Made by a program: the position numbers and the translations under genes
Shown here: piece after piece, positions 33,522 through 42,218 of the stretch
How the letters are laid out: the number at the start of each line of letters is the position of its first letter
Position numbering within the stretch: the first letter of the stretch is position 1
Notes under the pieces: generated by a model
What the model was told of the DNA's origin: nothing
Seen by the model: only the letters and a program-made list of their open reading frames with translations
Databases searched by the model: none
NCBI GenBank assembly: GCA_050944435.1
Contig: JBMNRB010000012.1
Coordinates: 1-64,000, forward strand
Length of the DNA: 64,000 nucleotides
DNA from: Ruminococcus_G sp050944435
GTDB lineage: Bacteria > Bacillota > Clostridia > Lachnospirales > Lachnospiraceae
Direction of reading: 5' to 3'

Positions 33522-34052
33522 TTACACGCGGAACCGGTTATACTCCCCGTAACAGTCAATACAATACTTTTTATCTCCCGCCAGACGTATCCAGTTAGCT
33601 CCCGTCCTCTCCTTACAGCAGTCACACAGATAGGAACCGAAAATCTCAGCTTTCTTCGGCAGGGGAATCTTCGTCTCTTTTACCTCAAACAACTCCGACG
33701 GCTCATGGCTGTGCAGATACCGGAAAGATTCCTCCCGGCTCATTCCCTGGGGCCTGTCCTTTAATACCAGACGTACTGATTTTCCTGTCTTTCTGCTGTA
33801 GAACGAATAGGCCTGTTTTCCCGTCATATGAAACAGCAGATTTCCTTTTCCTATGCTGCATCCCAGTATCACCTGGACGGCGTCCACGCTGCAGGTATCA
33901 TTTTCCGCAACGCACACCACTTCTTCATCCTTTGAAAATGTCAGATCCAGCAGCTCTGCGGCGTATAAAGACGCCTGATATCCTATGGCCAGACCGCCGC
34001 ATTCATGTCCGTGAAAGTCGACGCATTTCTTCCAAATTTTCTCTTTCTCCAT
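33522..34052 (-). CDS. FmdE-family protein with C-terminal zinc ribbon
   Basis: A 176-residue product. The N-terminal motif CVDFHGHECGGLAIGYQASL is the FmdE signature (FHGHxCxG), named for a subunit associated with methanogen formylmethanofuran dehydrogenase. The conserved Cys and His residues probably bind metal. The C-terminal CDCCKERTGANWI and CIDCYGE pair form a zinc-ribbon-like unit. The start at 34052 has GGAGG 11 nt upstream; 34070 lacks a site. In this operon, between the fusion enzyme and a nickel-type importer, a role as a metal chaperone or metal-dependent enzyme is plausible but unproven. Methanogenesis is not implied. Confidence 0.85.
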   Translation of the reverse strand: MEKEKIWKKCVDFHGHECGGLAIGYQASLYAAELLDLTFSKDEEVVCVAENDTCSVDAVQVILGCSIGKGNLLFHMTGKQAYSFYSRKTGKSVRLVLKDRPQGMSREESFRYLHSHEPSELFEVKETKIPLPKKAEIFGSYLCDCCKERTGANWIRLAGDKKYCIDCYGEYNRFRV

Positions 34053-34079
34053 AAAGACTTCTTCCTCCATACCAAACTG

Positions 34080-36530
34080 TCACTTTTGGGCCCGCAGCAT
34101 AAAGAGGGGTACCGGATTATAAAATTCATCTTTCTCCACATAAACCCGCCGGCTGACTCCCAAATCAATGGAAAACTTCTGGAATCCCTCCCGTCCCAGC
34201 GTCTCCAGATCCCAGGCGGGACGCTGGTAAGAACTGATGGGAAGCTGCCGTTTGATCTCTTCGCATTCTCTCATCATTTCATCTCCCAAACGGTTATGGG
34301 CGTGATTTTGGGGAAGTCCTGACGTATCCTGGCAGTCGTCCGCTCCGTAATTGGCGTCGAAATTCAGCAGGATACCGCCCGGCTTCAGCACACGTTTCCA
34401 CTCCCGATAGCCTTCTTCCGCATGGGGCAGAGTCCAGGTGAGATTCCGGGAGATCACCACATCAAACGTCTCGTCTTCAAATTCCAGATTTTCCGCATCC
34501 ATCACCAGAAACTGGCACTGTGCATTCTCTTCACGGGCCAATTGCTTTGCATATTCCACCATCTCCGGCGTCAGATCCGTACCCGTTGCCTGGTGCCCCT
34601 GCCCTGCCAGCAAAATGGTGAAAAAGCCCGTGCCGCATCCCACATCCAGAATTTTCAGTTTCCTGTCTCCGGGAATCTGCTCTTTTATCTCATTCAGCCA
34701 TCGGCCAGCCAATGGACTGTGCAGTTCCTTTCTCCTCTGATCAAGAAAACTGCTGCTGCGTTTTCCCCAGTATTTTGTAATTCGCACCTTGCGGTCGTCG
34801 TAATTTTTTACGATCCGTCCGTAGGCAATCATCGGTCCGTCCTTCAGCACCTGAAGGGATCCCGTACAGTACAGAATCACCCCGTCGCTCTCCGCACGGC
34901 ATACCTCCATTACTTTACCGCTGTAATCCCGGACTTCGCCCAGTACCTCTCCCTTCTGAATCATATCGCCCGGATTTTTAAAGGGATACCAAAGTCCCGT
35001 ATGCCAGGCAATCTGATAGCAGACGTCGGTCACATCCAGAGGATAATACTTCCGGTAATCCTTCCGTCCCAGGTAAACGCCCAGATGGCACAAAATGTTT
35101 CTCACATCCCGCCTGGTGGAGGAAACCTCTTCCCGGGTCCACTGCCCCATTCCTCCCCGCTCAATGAGAATACTGGGAATTCCGCAGGCCGCCGCATAGT
35201 TATAAGCGCCGCCCGAGGAAACATTGGATTTCACCATATAAGGCACATCCACCTGTTCCGCCATTTTTCTGGATTGCTCCACAACGGCGGGGGAAGCCTT
35301 TCCCGCATAGTAAACGTAGGGCGTCAGACGTTCATAATCATCGCCGCTGTGCAGATCAATGAGAAAATCCGCCGCCGAAAAAAGCTGATGGTCAATGGCC
35401 CACGCCAGCCGTTCCATCTCGGTTCCCTGAGGATCACCGGGAAATACTCTGTTGAGATTTTTGCCGTCTTCCAGTCCCAGGCTGCCGGCCCGGTTTTCAA
35501 AAGCCGGTCTGTTCACTACCTTTACTACAATCACCGTCCCGGCTATTTTTTCCGGATTCAAATTCAGGGACAGTTCCACCGCCGCCTGTACTCCCACATA
35601 CTCTCCTGCATGTATACCTGCCGTAATCAGCACGGTTTTTCCCGGCTGGCTGCCGTGAAGGATGGAAACAGGCAGCCTGAATTCTCCATCGTCCAGCTCC
35701 AGATAACCGCTGACTCTCTCTCCCGCCTGAGCCTCCATATTCAGCAGATGGAACGTCCCGTTGGTTTTTCGTTTCTTTCTTCCTGTAATCATGAACATGG
35801 GAGTGGAACCGTAATTAAGCTTCTCTTCCTCGCTCCAGACACATTTCCAGATGTCTTCATCCGCCTGTACAGATTCCATCCCCAGTTCTCTCAGGATCTG
35901 AAGATCCCACTTGGGTCTTGACATACCTGACAGAGGCACCCTTCGGGCAATACTTTCCATGGCATCGATATCCGTACCCAGATAGTGATCATCCAAATGT
36001 TTTGCCTCCACATTTTTCCTATCCTGTTCGTAAGCCTTTCTCTTTTCTTCATCGTACAGATATCCGTACCAATTGGCGTCAAAGTTCAAAAGAACTCCTC
36101 CCGGCTTCAGCACACGGCACCATTCTTTGTATGCCCTTTCCGGGTTCTCCAGATTCCAGGTAAGATTCCGGGAGATCACCACGTCAAAGCTTTCCGAATC
36201 AAAGGTGAGATTCTGTCCGTCCATTTTGAGAAAAGTAATCTTTTCCGCCAGATCTTTCGCATTTTCTCTGGCTTTTTCCAGCATTCCTTCTGTATAATCC
36301 ACCGCCGTTACCCTGTAACCGGTCTCCGCCAGAATAACAGGAAAAAATCCTGGACCCGTACCCACGTCCAGTATGCTGATTTCCTCCTTTTTTTTCCTGG
36401 GGAACTGTTCCTCTAATACCGAAAGCCATGCTTTTTTCTGCATGCCTGCTAATTCTTTCTGATTTACTTCTGAATATCCTTCTGTCCGTGTACTCCAGTA
36501 AGTTTCTATTTCTTTCAATAATTCTGTCAT
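34080..36530 (-). CDS. Methyltransferase - AstE/AspA-type deacylase - methyltransferase fusion
   Basis: An 816-residue three-part protein. Residues 1-250 are a class I SAM methyltransferase (motif I ILDVGTGPGFF, 53-63; SRNLTW; VLLNFDAN). Residues 258-580 are a succinylglutamate desuccinylase/aspartoacylase-like zinc hydrolase: GIHAGE with His307 and Glu310, LDLHSGD-type His394, and LIERGG with Glu457. Residues 585-816 are a second methyltransferase (ILDVGCGTGFF, 627-637) that repeats SRNLTW and LLNFDAN, so the two arose by duplication. The frame is unbroken throughout, with no stop or gap at the junctions. It is the first gene of an operon with FmdE and a nickel/peptide-type ABC importer. Methylation and amide or acyl hydrolysis of the imported ligand is the simplest reading; the substrate is unknown. 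Confidence 0.88.
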   Translation of the reverse strand: MTELLKEIETYWSTRTEGYSEVNQKELAGMQKKAWLSVLEEQFPRKKKEEISILDVGTGPGFFPVILAETGYRVTAVDYTEGMLEKARENAKDLAEKITFLKMDGQNLTFDSESFDVVISRNLTWNLENPERAYKEWCRVLKPGGVLLNFDANWYGYLYDEEKRKAYEQDRKNVEAKHLDDHYLGTDIDAMESIARRVPLSGMSRPKWDLQILRELGMESVQADEDIWKCVWSEEEKLNYGSTPMFMITGRKKRKTNGTFHLLNMEAQAGERVSGYLELDDGEFRLPVSILHGSQPGKTVLITAGIHAGEYVGVQAAVELSLNLNPEKIAGTVIVVKVVNRPAFENRAGSLGLEDGKNLNRVFPGDPQGTEMERLAWAIDHQLFSAADFLIDLHSGDDYERLTPYVYYAGKASPAVVEQSRKMAEQVDVPYMVKSNVSSGGAYNYAAACGIPSILIERGGMGQWTREEVSSTRRDVRNILCHLGVYLGRKDYRKYYPLDVTDVCYQIAWHTGLWYPFKNPGDMIQKGEVLGEVRDYSGKVMEVCRAESDGVILYCTGSLQVLKDGPMIAYGRIVKNYDDRKVRITKYWGKRSSSFLDQRRKELHSPLAGRWLNEIKEQIPGDRKLKILDVGCGTGFFTILLAGQGHQATGTDLTPEMVEYAKQLAREENAQCQFLVMDAENLEFEDETFDVVISRNLTWTLPHAEEGYREWKRVLKPGGILLNFDANYGADDCQDTSGLPQNHAHNRLGDEMMRECEEIKRQLPISSYQRPAWDLETLGREGFQKFSIDLGVSRRVYVEKDEFYNPVPLFMLRAQK

Positions 36531-36634
36531 AGATTTAACCCTTTATTATTTTTTATTGATCCTGTTCTACTTTACCAAATCGTTAAAACCCTCACAAGCC
36601 CCATAGGGGGATGGAAAAGCAAAAAAACGTGAAA
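36531..36634 (-). other. Leader region of the seven-gene operon
   Basis: AT-rich gap before the fusion gene. The ribosome site is weak (AAAGGG). I find no clear promoter and no recognisable riboswitch or metal-repressor box. Confidence 0.4.
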
Positions 36635-36666
36635 AGAGGGAATGATTTCAGCAAATCATTCCCTCT
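36629..36666 (-). terminator. Terminator of amtB-glnK
   Basis: Perfect 14-bp stem (36635-36648 with 36653-36666), 4-base loop, then T-rich sequence on the minus strand. Confidence 0.85.
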
Positions 36667-36689
36667 CCCCTTTTAAATTCCTCAGAATA

Positions 36690-37046
36690 TTATTCCGCTT
36701 CCTGGATAGCGTCGTATCCCGTCTCACCGGTGCGGATCTTCAGGGCGGACCGTATCTCATAGCTGAAAATTTTTCCGTCTCCTGTCTCTCCGGTAAATGC
36801 AGCCTTCTGTATGGCGTTAATGGTCTTCTTTTCCCATTCCTCCGAGGAGACCACAATCTCAAATTTGATTTTGGGCTGCATCTGCATGTCCACTTCCATG
36901 CCTCTGACAATCTCTTTGTATCCCCTCTGGATTCCGCATCCCATCACCTGATAAACAGTGAGGCCGTTTACATTGATATCATCCAGAGCCTTTTTTACGT
37001 CTTCAAATTTTTCTTCTCTTACATACGCTTCAATTTTTATCATCAT
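36690..37046 (-). CDS. glnK: PII nitrogen regulatory protein
   Basis: A 118-residue single-domain PII protein. The core IKIEAYVREEKFEDVKKAL, the T-loop region (about 37-55) and the ATP-binding TGETGDGKIF are present. The T-loop position held by the uridylylated Tyr51 in enteric PII is a valine here (KEIVRG), so control by uridylylation is unlikely and direct sensing of 2-oxoglutarate and ATP/ADP is expected. It is encoded 15 bp after amtB and by family rule blocks AmtB when nitrogen is plentiful. Confidence 0.93.
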   Translation of the reverse strand: MMIKIEAYVREEKFEDVKKALDDINVNGLTVYQVMGCGIQRGYKEIVRGMEVDMQMQPKIKFEIVVSSEEWEKKTINAIQKAAFTGETGDGKIFSYEIRSALKIRTGETGYDAIQEAE

Positions 37047-37061
37047 ATCTCCGTCACCACC

Positions 37062-38303
37062 TTACTGATCCAATCCGTTAAAACTGGGATAAGCGCTCTC
37101 TCCGTGCTGAGAGATATCCAGACCAACCTGTTCTTCTTTCAAAGACACCCGCAGCGGGGTAAAAATTCTCACAATCGCCGTGCAGATCAGAGTGCCCGCC
37201 ACAGCAACGCCAATGGTAATCAAGATTCCGGCAGCCTGCGCCAGAAACAGACGGTAATCTCCAAACACCAAGCCGTCCCATCTGGCCGCGTCATTGATGG
37301 AACTTCGGGCAAAAAGTCCTGTGGCAAGACCGCCCCAGATGCCCCCGATGCCATGGCAGCCAAATGCATCCAGAGCATCGTCAATTTTCAGTTTTTTCTT
37401 CACCAGCGCCACTCCAAAATAGCAGATGGGGCTCACCAGGGCTCCGATAATAAACGCTGCCCAGATAGGAACGAATCCCGCCCCCGGGGTAATGGCAACC
37501 AGGCCAACCACCAGACCGGTGGAAGCTCCCACCAAAGTTGCTTTTCCATTCTTGGCCGTATCAATGGCCATCCAGGAAAGCAGCGCCGCGGCCGCTGAGA
37601 TGGCGGAGGTCATAAATGCATGGGCCGCCAGACCATCCGCTTTTAATGCGCTTCCGGCGTTAAAACCGAACCAGCCGAACCAGAGCAGTCCCGCACCCAG
37701 AACCACAAAAGGAATATTATGAATCCGGTATGTGGTATGTTCATATCCCCGGCGTCTCCCCAGAATAATGGCTAACACCAGGGCGCTGATTCCCGAACTG
37801 ATATGCACTACGTTTCCTCCGGCAAAATCCACTGATCCGATGGCCGCCAGAAATCCTCCTTCTCCCCATACCATATGGGCCATAGGATAATAAACGATCA
37901 CCGACCATAGGGCAATAAAAAGAAACAGTGCTTTAAATTTCATCCTTCCCACCAGAGAACCGGTGATCAAGGCTGGCGTAATCATGGCGAACATCATCTG
38001 AAACGCACAGAACACTAAATGGGGAATGGAATCTGCATATGAGCCCGGCTCCATTCCCACCCCATTAAGAGCGAACCAGCGCAAATCACCGATAATTCCT
38101 CCATGATTTCCACCGAAAGACAGAGAATAACCCACAAGCGTCCATAAAATCACAGAAAGTCCCATGATCGCCACGCAGGCCATCATCGTATTGCAGACAT
38201 TTTTCCTTCTTACCAGGCCTCCATAAAAGAATGCCAGCCCCGGAGTCATAAAAAACACCAGCGCAGAACAAATAATCATAAAAGCTGTATCACCTGTATT
38301 CAT
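37062..38303 (-). CDS. amtB: Ammonium transporter
   Basis: A 413-residue channel-like protein with 11 expected membrane helices. The conserved N-terminal MTPGLAFFYGGLVRRKN, the pore-lining GGNVVHISSGISALV with a key histidine, and DAFGCHGIGGIWGG are all present. It imports ammonium under nitrogen limitation and is gated by the GlnK encoded next to it. A hairpin with a T tract (38364-38399) lies 66 bp before the start and may attenuate expression. Confidence 0.95.
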   Translation of the reverse strand: MNTGDTAFMIICSALVFFMTPGLAFFYGGLVRRKNVCNTMMACVAIMGLSVILWTLVGYSLSFGGNHGGIIGDLRWFALNGVGMEPGSYADSIPHLVFCAFQMMFAMITPALITGSLVGRMKFKALFLFIALWSVIVYYPMAHMVWGEGGFLAAIGSVDFAGGNVVHISSGISALVLAIILGRRRGYEHTTYRIHNIPFVVLGAGLLWFGWFGFNAGSALKADGLAAHAFMTSAISAAAALLSWMAIDTAKNGKATLVGASTGLVVGLVAITPGAGFVPIWAAFIIGALVSPICYFGVALVKKKLKIDDALDAFGCHGIGGIWGGLATGLFARSSINDAARWDGLVFGDYRLFLAQAAGILITIGVAVAGTLICTAIVRIFTPLRVSLKEEQVGLDISQHGESAYPSFNGLDQ

Positions 38304-38363
38304 ACGTTTTCCTACCCTTCTTTATTATTTTTGAACCGGTTTCTCATTTCTTCCATGGAAGGC

Positions 38364-38399
38364 AAAAAAGCGTCTGAAGTACAAAAATACTTCAGACGC
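38364..38399 (-). terminator. Strong hairpin with T6 tract between bceB-like gene and amtB
   Basis: Perfect 12-bp stem (38370-38381 with 38388-38399) and T6 on the minus strand. It is either the terminator of the upstream ABC operon or an attenuator in the amtB leader. No good promoter is visible between it and amtB. Confidence 0.8.
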
Positions 38400-38470
38400 C
38401 CTTGTCATGCACTAAGACTAACACACTTTAAACATTTGCACAAGTAAAAATATTACAAAACTACGTCTGT

Positions 38471-38493
38471 AAATTCAGCAAAATGCTGAATTT
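38471..38493. repeat. 10-bp perfect hairpin after the bceB-like gene
   Basis: AAATTCAGCA - AAA - TGCTGAATTT, 6 bp beyond the stop codon. It has no T tract, so it is probably an mRNA 3'-end or stabilising structure. Confidence 0.5.
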
Positions 38494-38499
38494 ACTCCC

Positions 38500-40608
38500 T
38501 CAGTAAATCCCAATACCTGCGATTTTTTCTGCTTTTCTCAGCGAATAACGATATACCCCATACATAACAATGACAATAAGGAAAATAACACCGATGAGCA
38601 GAAGCAGCGCCTGGCTTTCCGTCCTGGAAATTCTTCCATCGTTGAAAAGATCCATGGCAAAAGAAAAGAGAACTCCCAGTCCGCATCCCACTGCCGCCGG
38701 ATACTGAAAGATTTTCGCCAACTGTTTTTTCAGTATCTTTCTCTGATACCCTCTGTCTGCTCCCAATTTTTCCAGGCTGGTAAAAAGCTCCCGGTTGTCA
38801 GACGCCACGGAAATGCTCCTTACATAGGCCATTACGCCGATGGCTGCCAGGGAAATCAGACAAATATATAAGCTGAGCATCACATATACGCTGATCAGCC
38901 GCATCCGGTCCTGCACGGTGATAATATTAAAGGAAGGAGCGTATTTCCAGTCGCCAAGGAGCATATTATTGTCCATGGTCATATCAATGGCTCCTCCGTA
39001 CCCGTAAGTCTCCCCGGCTTCATCCGCCAGCTTCTGCTCCCAGATATCCCAGTAACCCATGTGGCTGGAAAGCTCAGTGGCATGGTCTACGTACTGAGAC
39101 AGCAGATCCATGGCAAAATCATAGGAGTTTTCCACATCCGACACGTTGAAAAATATCAGATGTTCCATATATTCCCGGCTGATGCCCTCTGTCATCTTCT
39201 GATAATCTTCATCGTCCAGCACATAAGCGAAGGGTTCACTCATGGAAGCCAGAGCATCGTATTCCAACTGTCCGCCGAATTCCAATTTCCAGGATTCTCC
39301 CGTATCCGGATTCATCACCTCTTTCAGGCCGTTCACGTATTCAAAGGCTTCCCGGTAATCCACCGTCGTCACTGTCTGATAGGTTCCTGGTTCCACAGAC
39401 ACATTTTGTCCCGACAGGGTGCCGTAGTCTGTCTCAGATACAAAAAGGGCTGCTTTTTCCCGTTCTTTATAAAGTTCCAGATATCTGGTTCCGTCTTCAT
39501 TGAAATCTCTGGCATTACGGGAAATTACCAGATTGGCCCCATCATTTTCTGAATAATCCATTAAATCCATCTGATATTTCAGCGCCGTTTCCTGAATTTC
39601 CTCTTCCCCGATCTGATCCTCCAGCGCCGGATAATGCATGGAAAAGGTCCGTCCGCTGTCCCCGTCCAGAATATCCGGCGCCAGGGAATACTGCATTCCG
39701 TAAAAGGCCGCAAAACAGCAGGCAAACAGCAGAAGCACCGACACACACATGTTTCTCGTGGCAGCCCTGGCTGTAAAACGCATCAGACTGATGGACACCA
39801 GATTCTTATAATACTTCTTTTTATTCCGTTTCGCTCTGCTTTGGGCCACAATGGAAAGAAGAATCAGATAAATTCCCGCAACAGAAAGCAGATAGACCAG
39901 ATTGAAGATCCCTGGAAGGCTAATGGAAAGTACCCGGGCAAAAAATTGAGGAAGACCGCTGCCCAGAAGAATGCCGGCCGCCGTCAGTACCACTCCCACA
40001 GGAAAAGTCCATCCGGGAATTTCCCTCACCATCTCTGATTTCTGCTGTGTACGCAGGATTTCCATAATATCCGAACGCCGGATAAACCGCCGGCCAGCCA
40101 TACCGAGAGCCAGCGCCAGCACAACGCTGAACAGGATGCCGGGCAGGAACCCTGCCGGACCGAAACGATAGGCCATCTGCTCATTGGATATGATAAACCA
40201 TTCAAATATCTTCCAGATCACCCAGGAAACGGGAACGGAAAGAACCAGCCCCACCAGGCAGGAAGCTGCAGTCACCATGGACAATTCGCCAAACAGCAGC
40301 TTTTTCAGTTCCTTTTTGGGAAGTCCCAGCGCCATCATAATGCCGTATTCCCGGGCTTTGTGACGAAAGAACAGACCGGAGGCGTAGATGGTGAAGATAA
40401 AACATCCCACCGCCGTCACCGCCATCAAAAGGCTGGCCATTTTCCTGGTATCTCCCCCTTCGGGCAGGAAATTCTGCACCGTTGGCCCAAAATACATCAA
40501 CGCAAAAGAAGTCAGCAGCAGCACGGAAAGACAGATGCAAAATCCCAGGAGCAGGTACTGTCCTTTACTGCTCTTCCTCAGTTTTCTGTAAATACTACTC
40601 AGCTTCAT
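38500..40608 (-). CDS. BceB-like ABC permease (FtsX family)
   Basis: A 702-residue membrane protein with the BceB plan. Four N-terminal helices include a REYGIMMALGLPKKELKKLL FtsX motif, more helices follow, then a ~230-residue extracytoplasmic domain (about 320-560) and a C-terminal FtsX block (RELFTSLEKLGADRGYQRKI). Such permeases remove peptide antibiotics or protect their lipid targets and signal to a kinase. The start at 40608 has GGAGGT 8 nt upstream. The gene overlaps the ATPase gene and is opposite a LytTR/GHKL system, not the OmpR type usual for BceAB. Confidence 0.88.
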   Translation of the reverse strand: MKLSSIYRKLRKSSKGQYLLLGFCICLSVLLLTSFALMYFGPTVQNFLPEGGDTRKMASLLMAVTAVGCFIFTIYASGLFFRHKAREYGIMMALGLPKKELKKLLFGELSMVTAASCLVGLVLSVPVSWVIWKIFEWFIISNEQMAYRFGPAGFLPGILFSVVLALALGMAGRRFIRRSDIMEILRTQQKSEMVREIPGWTFPVGVVLTAAGILLGSGLPQFFARVLSISLPGIFNLVYLLSVAGIYLILLSIVAQSRAKRNKKKYYKNLVSISLMRFTARAATRNMCVSVLLLFACCFAAFYGMQYSLAPDILDGDSGRTFSMHYPALEDQIGEEEIQETALKYQMDLMDYSENDGANLVISRNARDFNEDGTRYLELYKEREKAALFVSETDYGTLSGQNVSVEPGTYQTVTTVDYREAFEYVNGLKEVMNPDTGESWKLEFGGQLEYDALASMSEPFAYVLDDEDYQKMTEGISREYMEHLIFFNVSDVENSYDFAMDLLSQYVDHATELSSHMGYWDIWEQKLADEAGETYGYGGAIDMTMDNNMLLGDWKYAPSFNIITVQDRMRLISVYVMLSLYICLISLAAIGVMAYVRSISVASDNRELFTSLEKLGADRGYQRKILKKQLAKIFQYPAAVGCGLGVLFSFAMDLFNDGRISRTESQALLLLIGVIFLIVIVMYGVYRYSLRKAEKIAGIGIY

Positions 40609-41350
40609 CGCCGTCACCTCCAAGACTCCGCAGAATATCCAGCAATTCGTCCATAAACTCCCGCCTCTGTCCCTTCTTTTTTACTTCCCGATTGACTCTG
40701 CCGTCTTTAAGTACAATCACACGGTCGCAGAAGGAAGCGGCATAACTGTCATGGGTCACCATAAATATGGTTGCTCCCACCTGCTTTTTCGCCTGAAGGA
40801 ATGCGTCGATTACCGCTCTGGTGGACTTGCTGTCCAGATTCCCGGTGGGCTCGTCTGCCAGAATCATATAAGGATTATTCATCAGCGCCCGTGCTACCGC
40901 CGTTCTCTGTTTTTCTCCTCCGGAAATTTCCGCCGGATACTTATCCATGATTTTTTCAATGGCAAACATCCGGCAAAATTTCTCAGACTTGGCTTCCATC
41001 TGAGCGATCGGTTTCTTTGCAATAATCTGGGGCAGACAGATATTTTCCCGAACCGTCAGCCCATCCAGCAGCATAAAATCCTGAAAGACGAACCCCAGTT
41101 TCTGGTTCCTTACTTTAGCCAGCTTCTGTTCACTGAGGCTGGAAATATCCTGATCCCCCAGACGGATGGTTCCGCTGTCATGGGGAATAAAACAGGAAAT
41201 GCAATTCAAAAGGGTGGTCTTTCCGCTGCCCGACGGCCCCATCACCGCCACAAATTCTCCTTTTTCCACCTGCAGCGACACGTCTTTCAGCACCGGATAC
41301 GTATTGGCGCCGTTGGAATAACTTTTATTTAAATTTTTTACTTCTAACAT
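40595..41350 (-). CDS. BceA-like ABC ATPase
   Basis: A 251-residue ATPase with Walker A GPSGSGKTT, signature ISGGEKQRTAVARAL and Walker B ILADEPTGNLDSKSTRAV, typical of the BceA/LolD group. The ATG at 41350 is chosen for AGGAGGAGG upstream. It overlaps the permease gene by 14 bp. Its promoter region has TATAAT (41379-41384) with no -35 and a palindrome at 41418-41431 upstream, so it is probably activated by the divergent regulator. Confidence 0.9.
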   Translation of the reverse strand: MLEVKNLNKSYSNGANTYPVLKDVSLQVEKGEFVAVMGPSGSGKTTLLNCISCFIPHDSGTIRLGDQDISSLSEQKLAKVRNQKLGFVFQDFMLLDGLTVRENICLPQIIAKKPIAQMEAKSEKFCRMFAIEKIMDKYPAEISGGEKQRTAVARALMNNPYMILADEPTGNLDSKSTRAVIDAFLQAKKQVGATIFMVTHDSYAASFCDRVIVLKDGRVNREVKKKGQRREFMDELLDILRSLGGDGDEAE

Positions 41351-41378
41351 ATGGTTTCCTCCTCCTTTTGATATGCCC

Positions 41379-41431
41379 ATTATAAAAAAAGCAGAGGAAA
41401 ATGTAGAGACCTCCAAATGTCATTTTTGACA
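41379..41431 (-). promoter_or_regulatory. Activator-dependent promoter of the bceAB-like operon
   Basis: Minus-strand -10 TATAAT (41379-41384) with no recognisable -35. The palindrome TGTCATTTTTGACA (41418-41431) is centred about 43 bp upstream of the -10, a position suited to an activator. Confidence 0.5.
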
Positions 41432-41503
41432 CAGATTTCGTAATGTTTGAACGTATCTTTTGACCTGAATATAGTTGTATGATACCATAGTAGCGGAGGA
41501 GAT

Positions 41504-42207
41504 ATGATGAGAATTGCGGTTTGTGACGATGAAAAGAATCTGCGGCGGGATCTGCGCCGTCTGGTGGAAATCCACCTGAATCTGAAAGGAATTCCCTGCG
41601 AAACAGCAGAATATGAATCTGGTGAAAAACTTCTGGCAGATAAAAAACTTGACAAGACAGAATTCTTTTTTTGGATATCGAAATGCCGGGAATGGGAGGT
41701 ATGGAAACGGCGCGGCTTCTGCGAAACGGCGGGTATAAGATGTTGATTGTTTTTGTCACCGCCTACCCTGATTACGTATTTCAGGGTTATGAAGTCCAGG
41801 CTTTCCATTATCTTTTAAAACCTTATCAGGAAAAGAAGATAAAAGAAGTGCTGGATCGGGCTTTGGAATCTATAGACATTATGAAAGAACAGTATTACAC
41901 CATCGAACAAAAATCCGGCGTTCTGCGCCTTCCTTTAAGCCAGATCTTTTGTTTTTACAGTGATCGGAGAAATATCTGCGCCCTGGATGAAAAAGGAAGC
42001 CAAACGGTTTTTTACGGAAAATTAAATGAACTGGAAGAAAAGATACCGGGATTTTTCCAGAGAGTTCACAACCGGTATCTCGTCAATATGAATTACGTTT
42101 CAAAAATAGAAGGAAACCGGTGTATCTGCTGCGGCAAAGAAATTCCCGTCAGCCGTACCTATAAACAAAAATTGGCAGTAGCGTTTGCACAGATGATGCT
42201 GCAGTAA
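41504..42207 (+). pseudogene. LytTR-family response regulator with a frameshift
   Basis: The receiver domain starts in one frame (MMRIAVCDDEKNLRRDLRRL, 41504 on) and continues in another (LDIEMPGMGGMETARLL, from about 41671). The break is at a T7 run (41666-41672). One more T, or a -1 slip, gives the expected FLDIEMPG with the phospho-acceptor Asp. The C-terminal LytTR DNA-binding domain (about residues 135-234) is intact, with KIPGFFQRVHNRYLVN. Intact length would be about 235 residues, the family norm. It precedes its kinase by 11 bp. The break may be a real mutation, a slippage-controlled switch or a sequence error. Confidence 0.85.
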
Positions 42208-42218
42208 AGGAGACGGCC

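Noticed and set aside
34422..35921. A 499-codon plus-strand open frame inside the fusion gene
   Set aside because: It is a shadow frame of a gene whose protein motifs are unmistakable; its product is low-complexity with no domain.
34080..36530. That the three-domain fusion is an artefact of missed stops or an assembly join
   Set aside because: The frame is continuous, domain linkers are normal, and the two methyltransferases share motifs but differ enough not to be an assembly duplication.
36531..36690. Nickel/cobalt riboswitch or NikR box before the seven-gene operon
   Set aside because: No NiCo-type fold or GTATGA-like dyad is visible.
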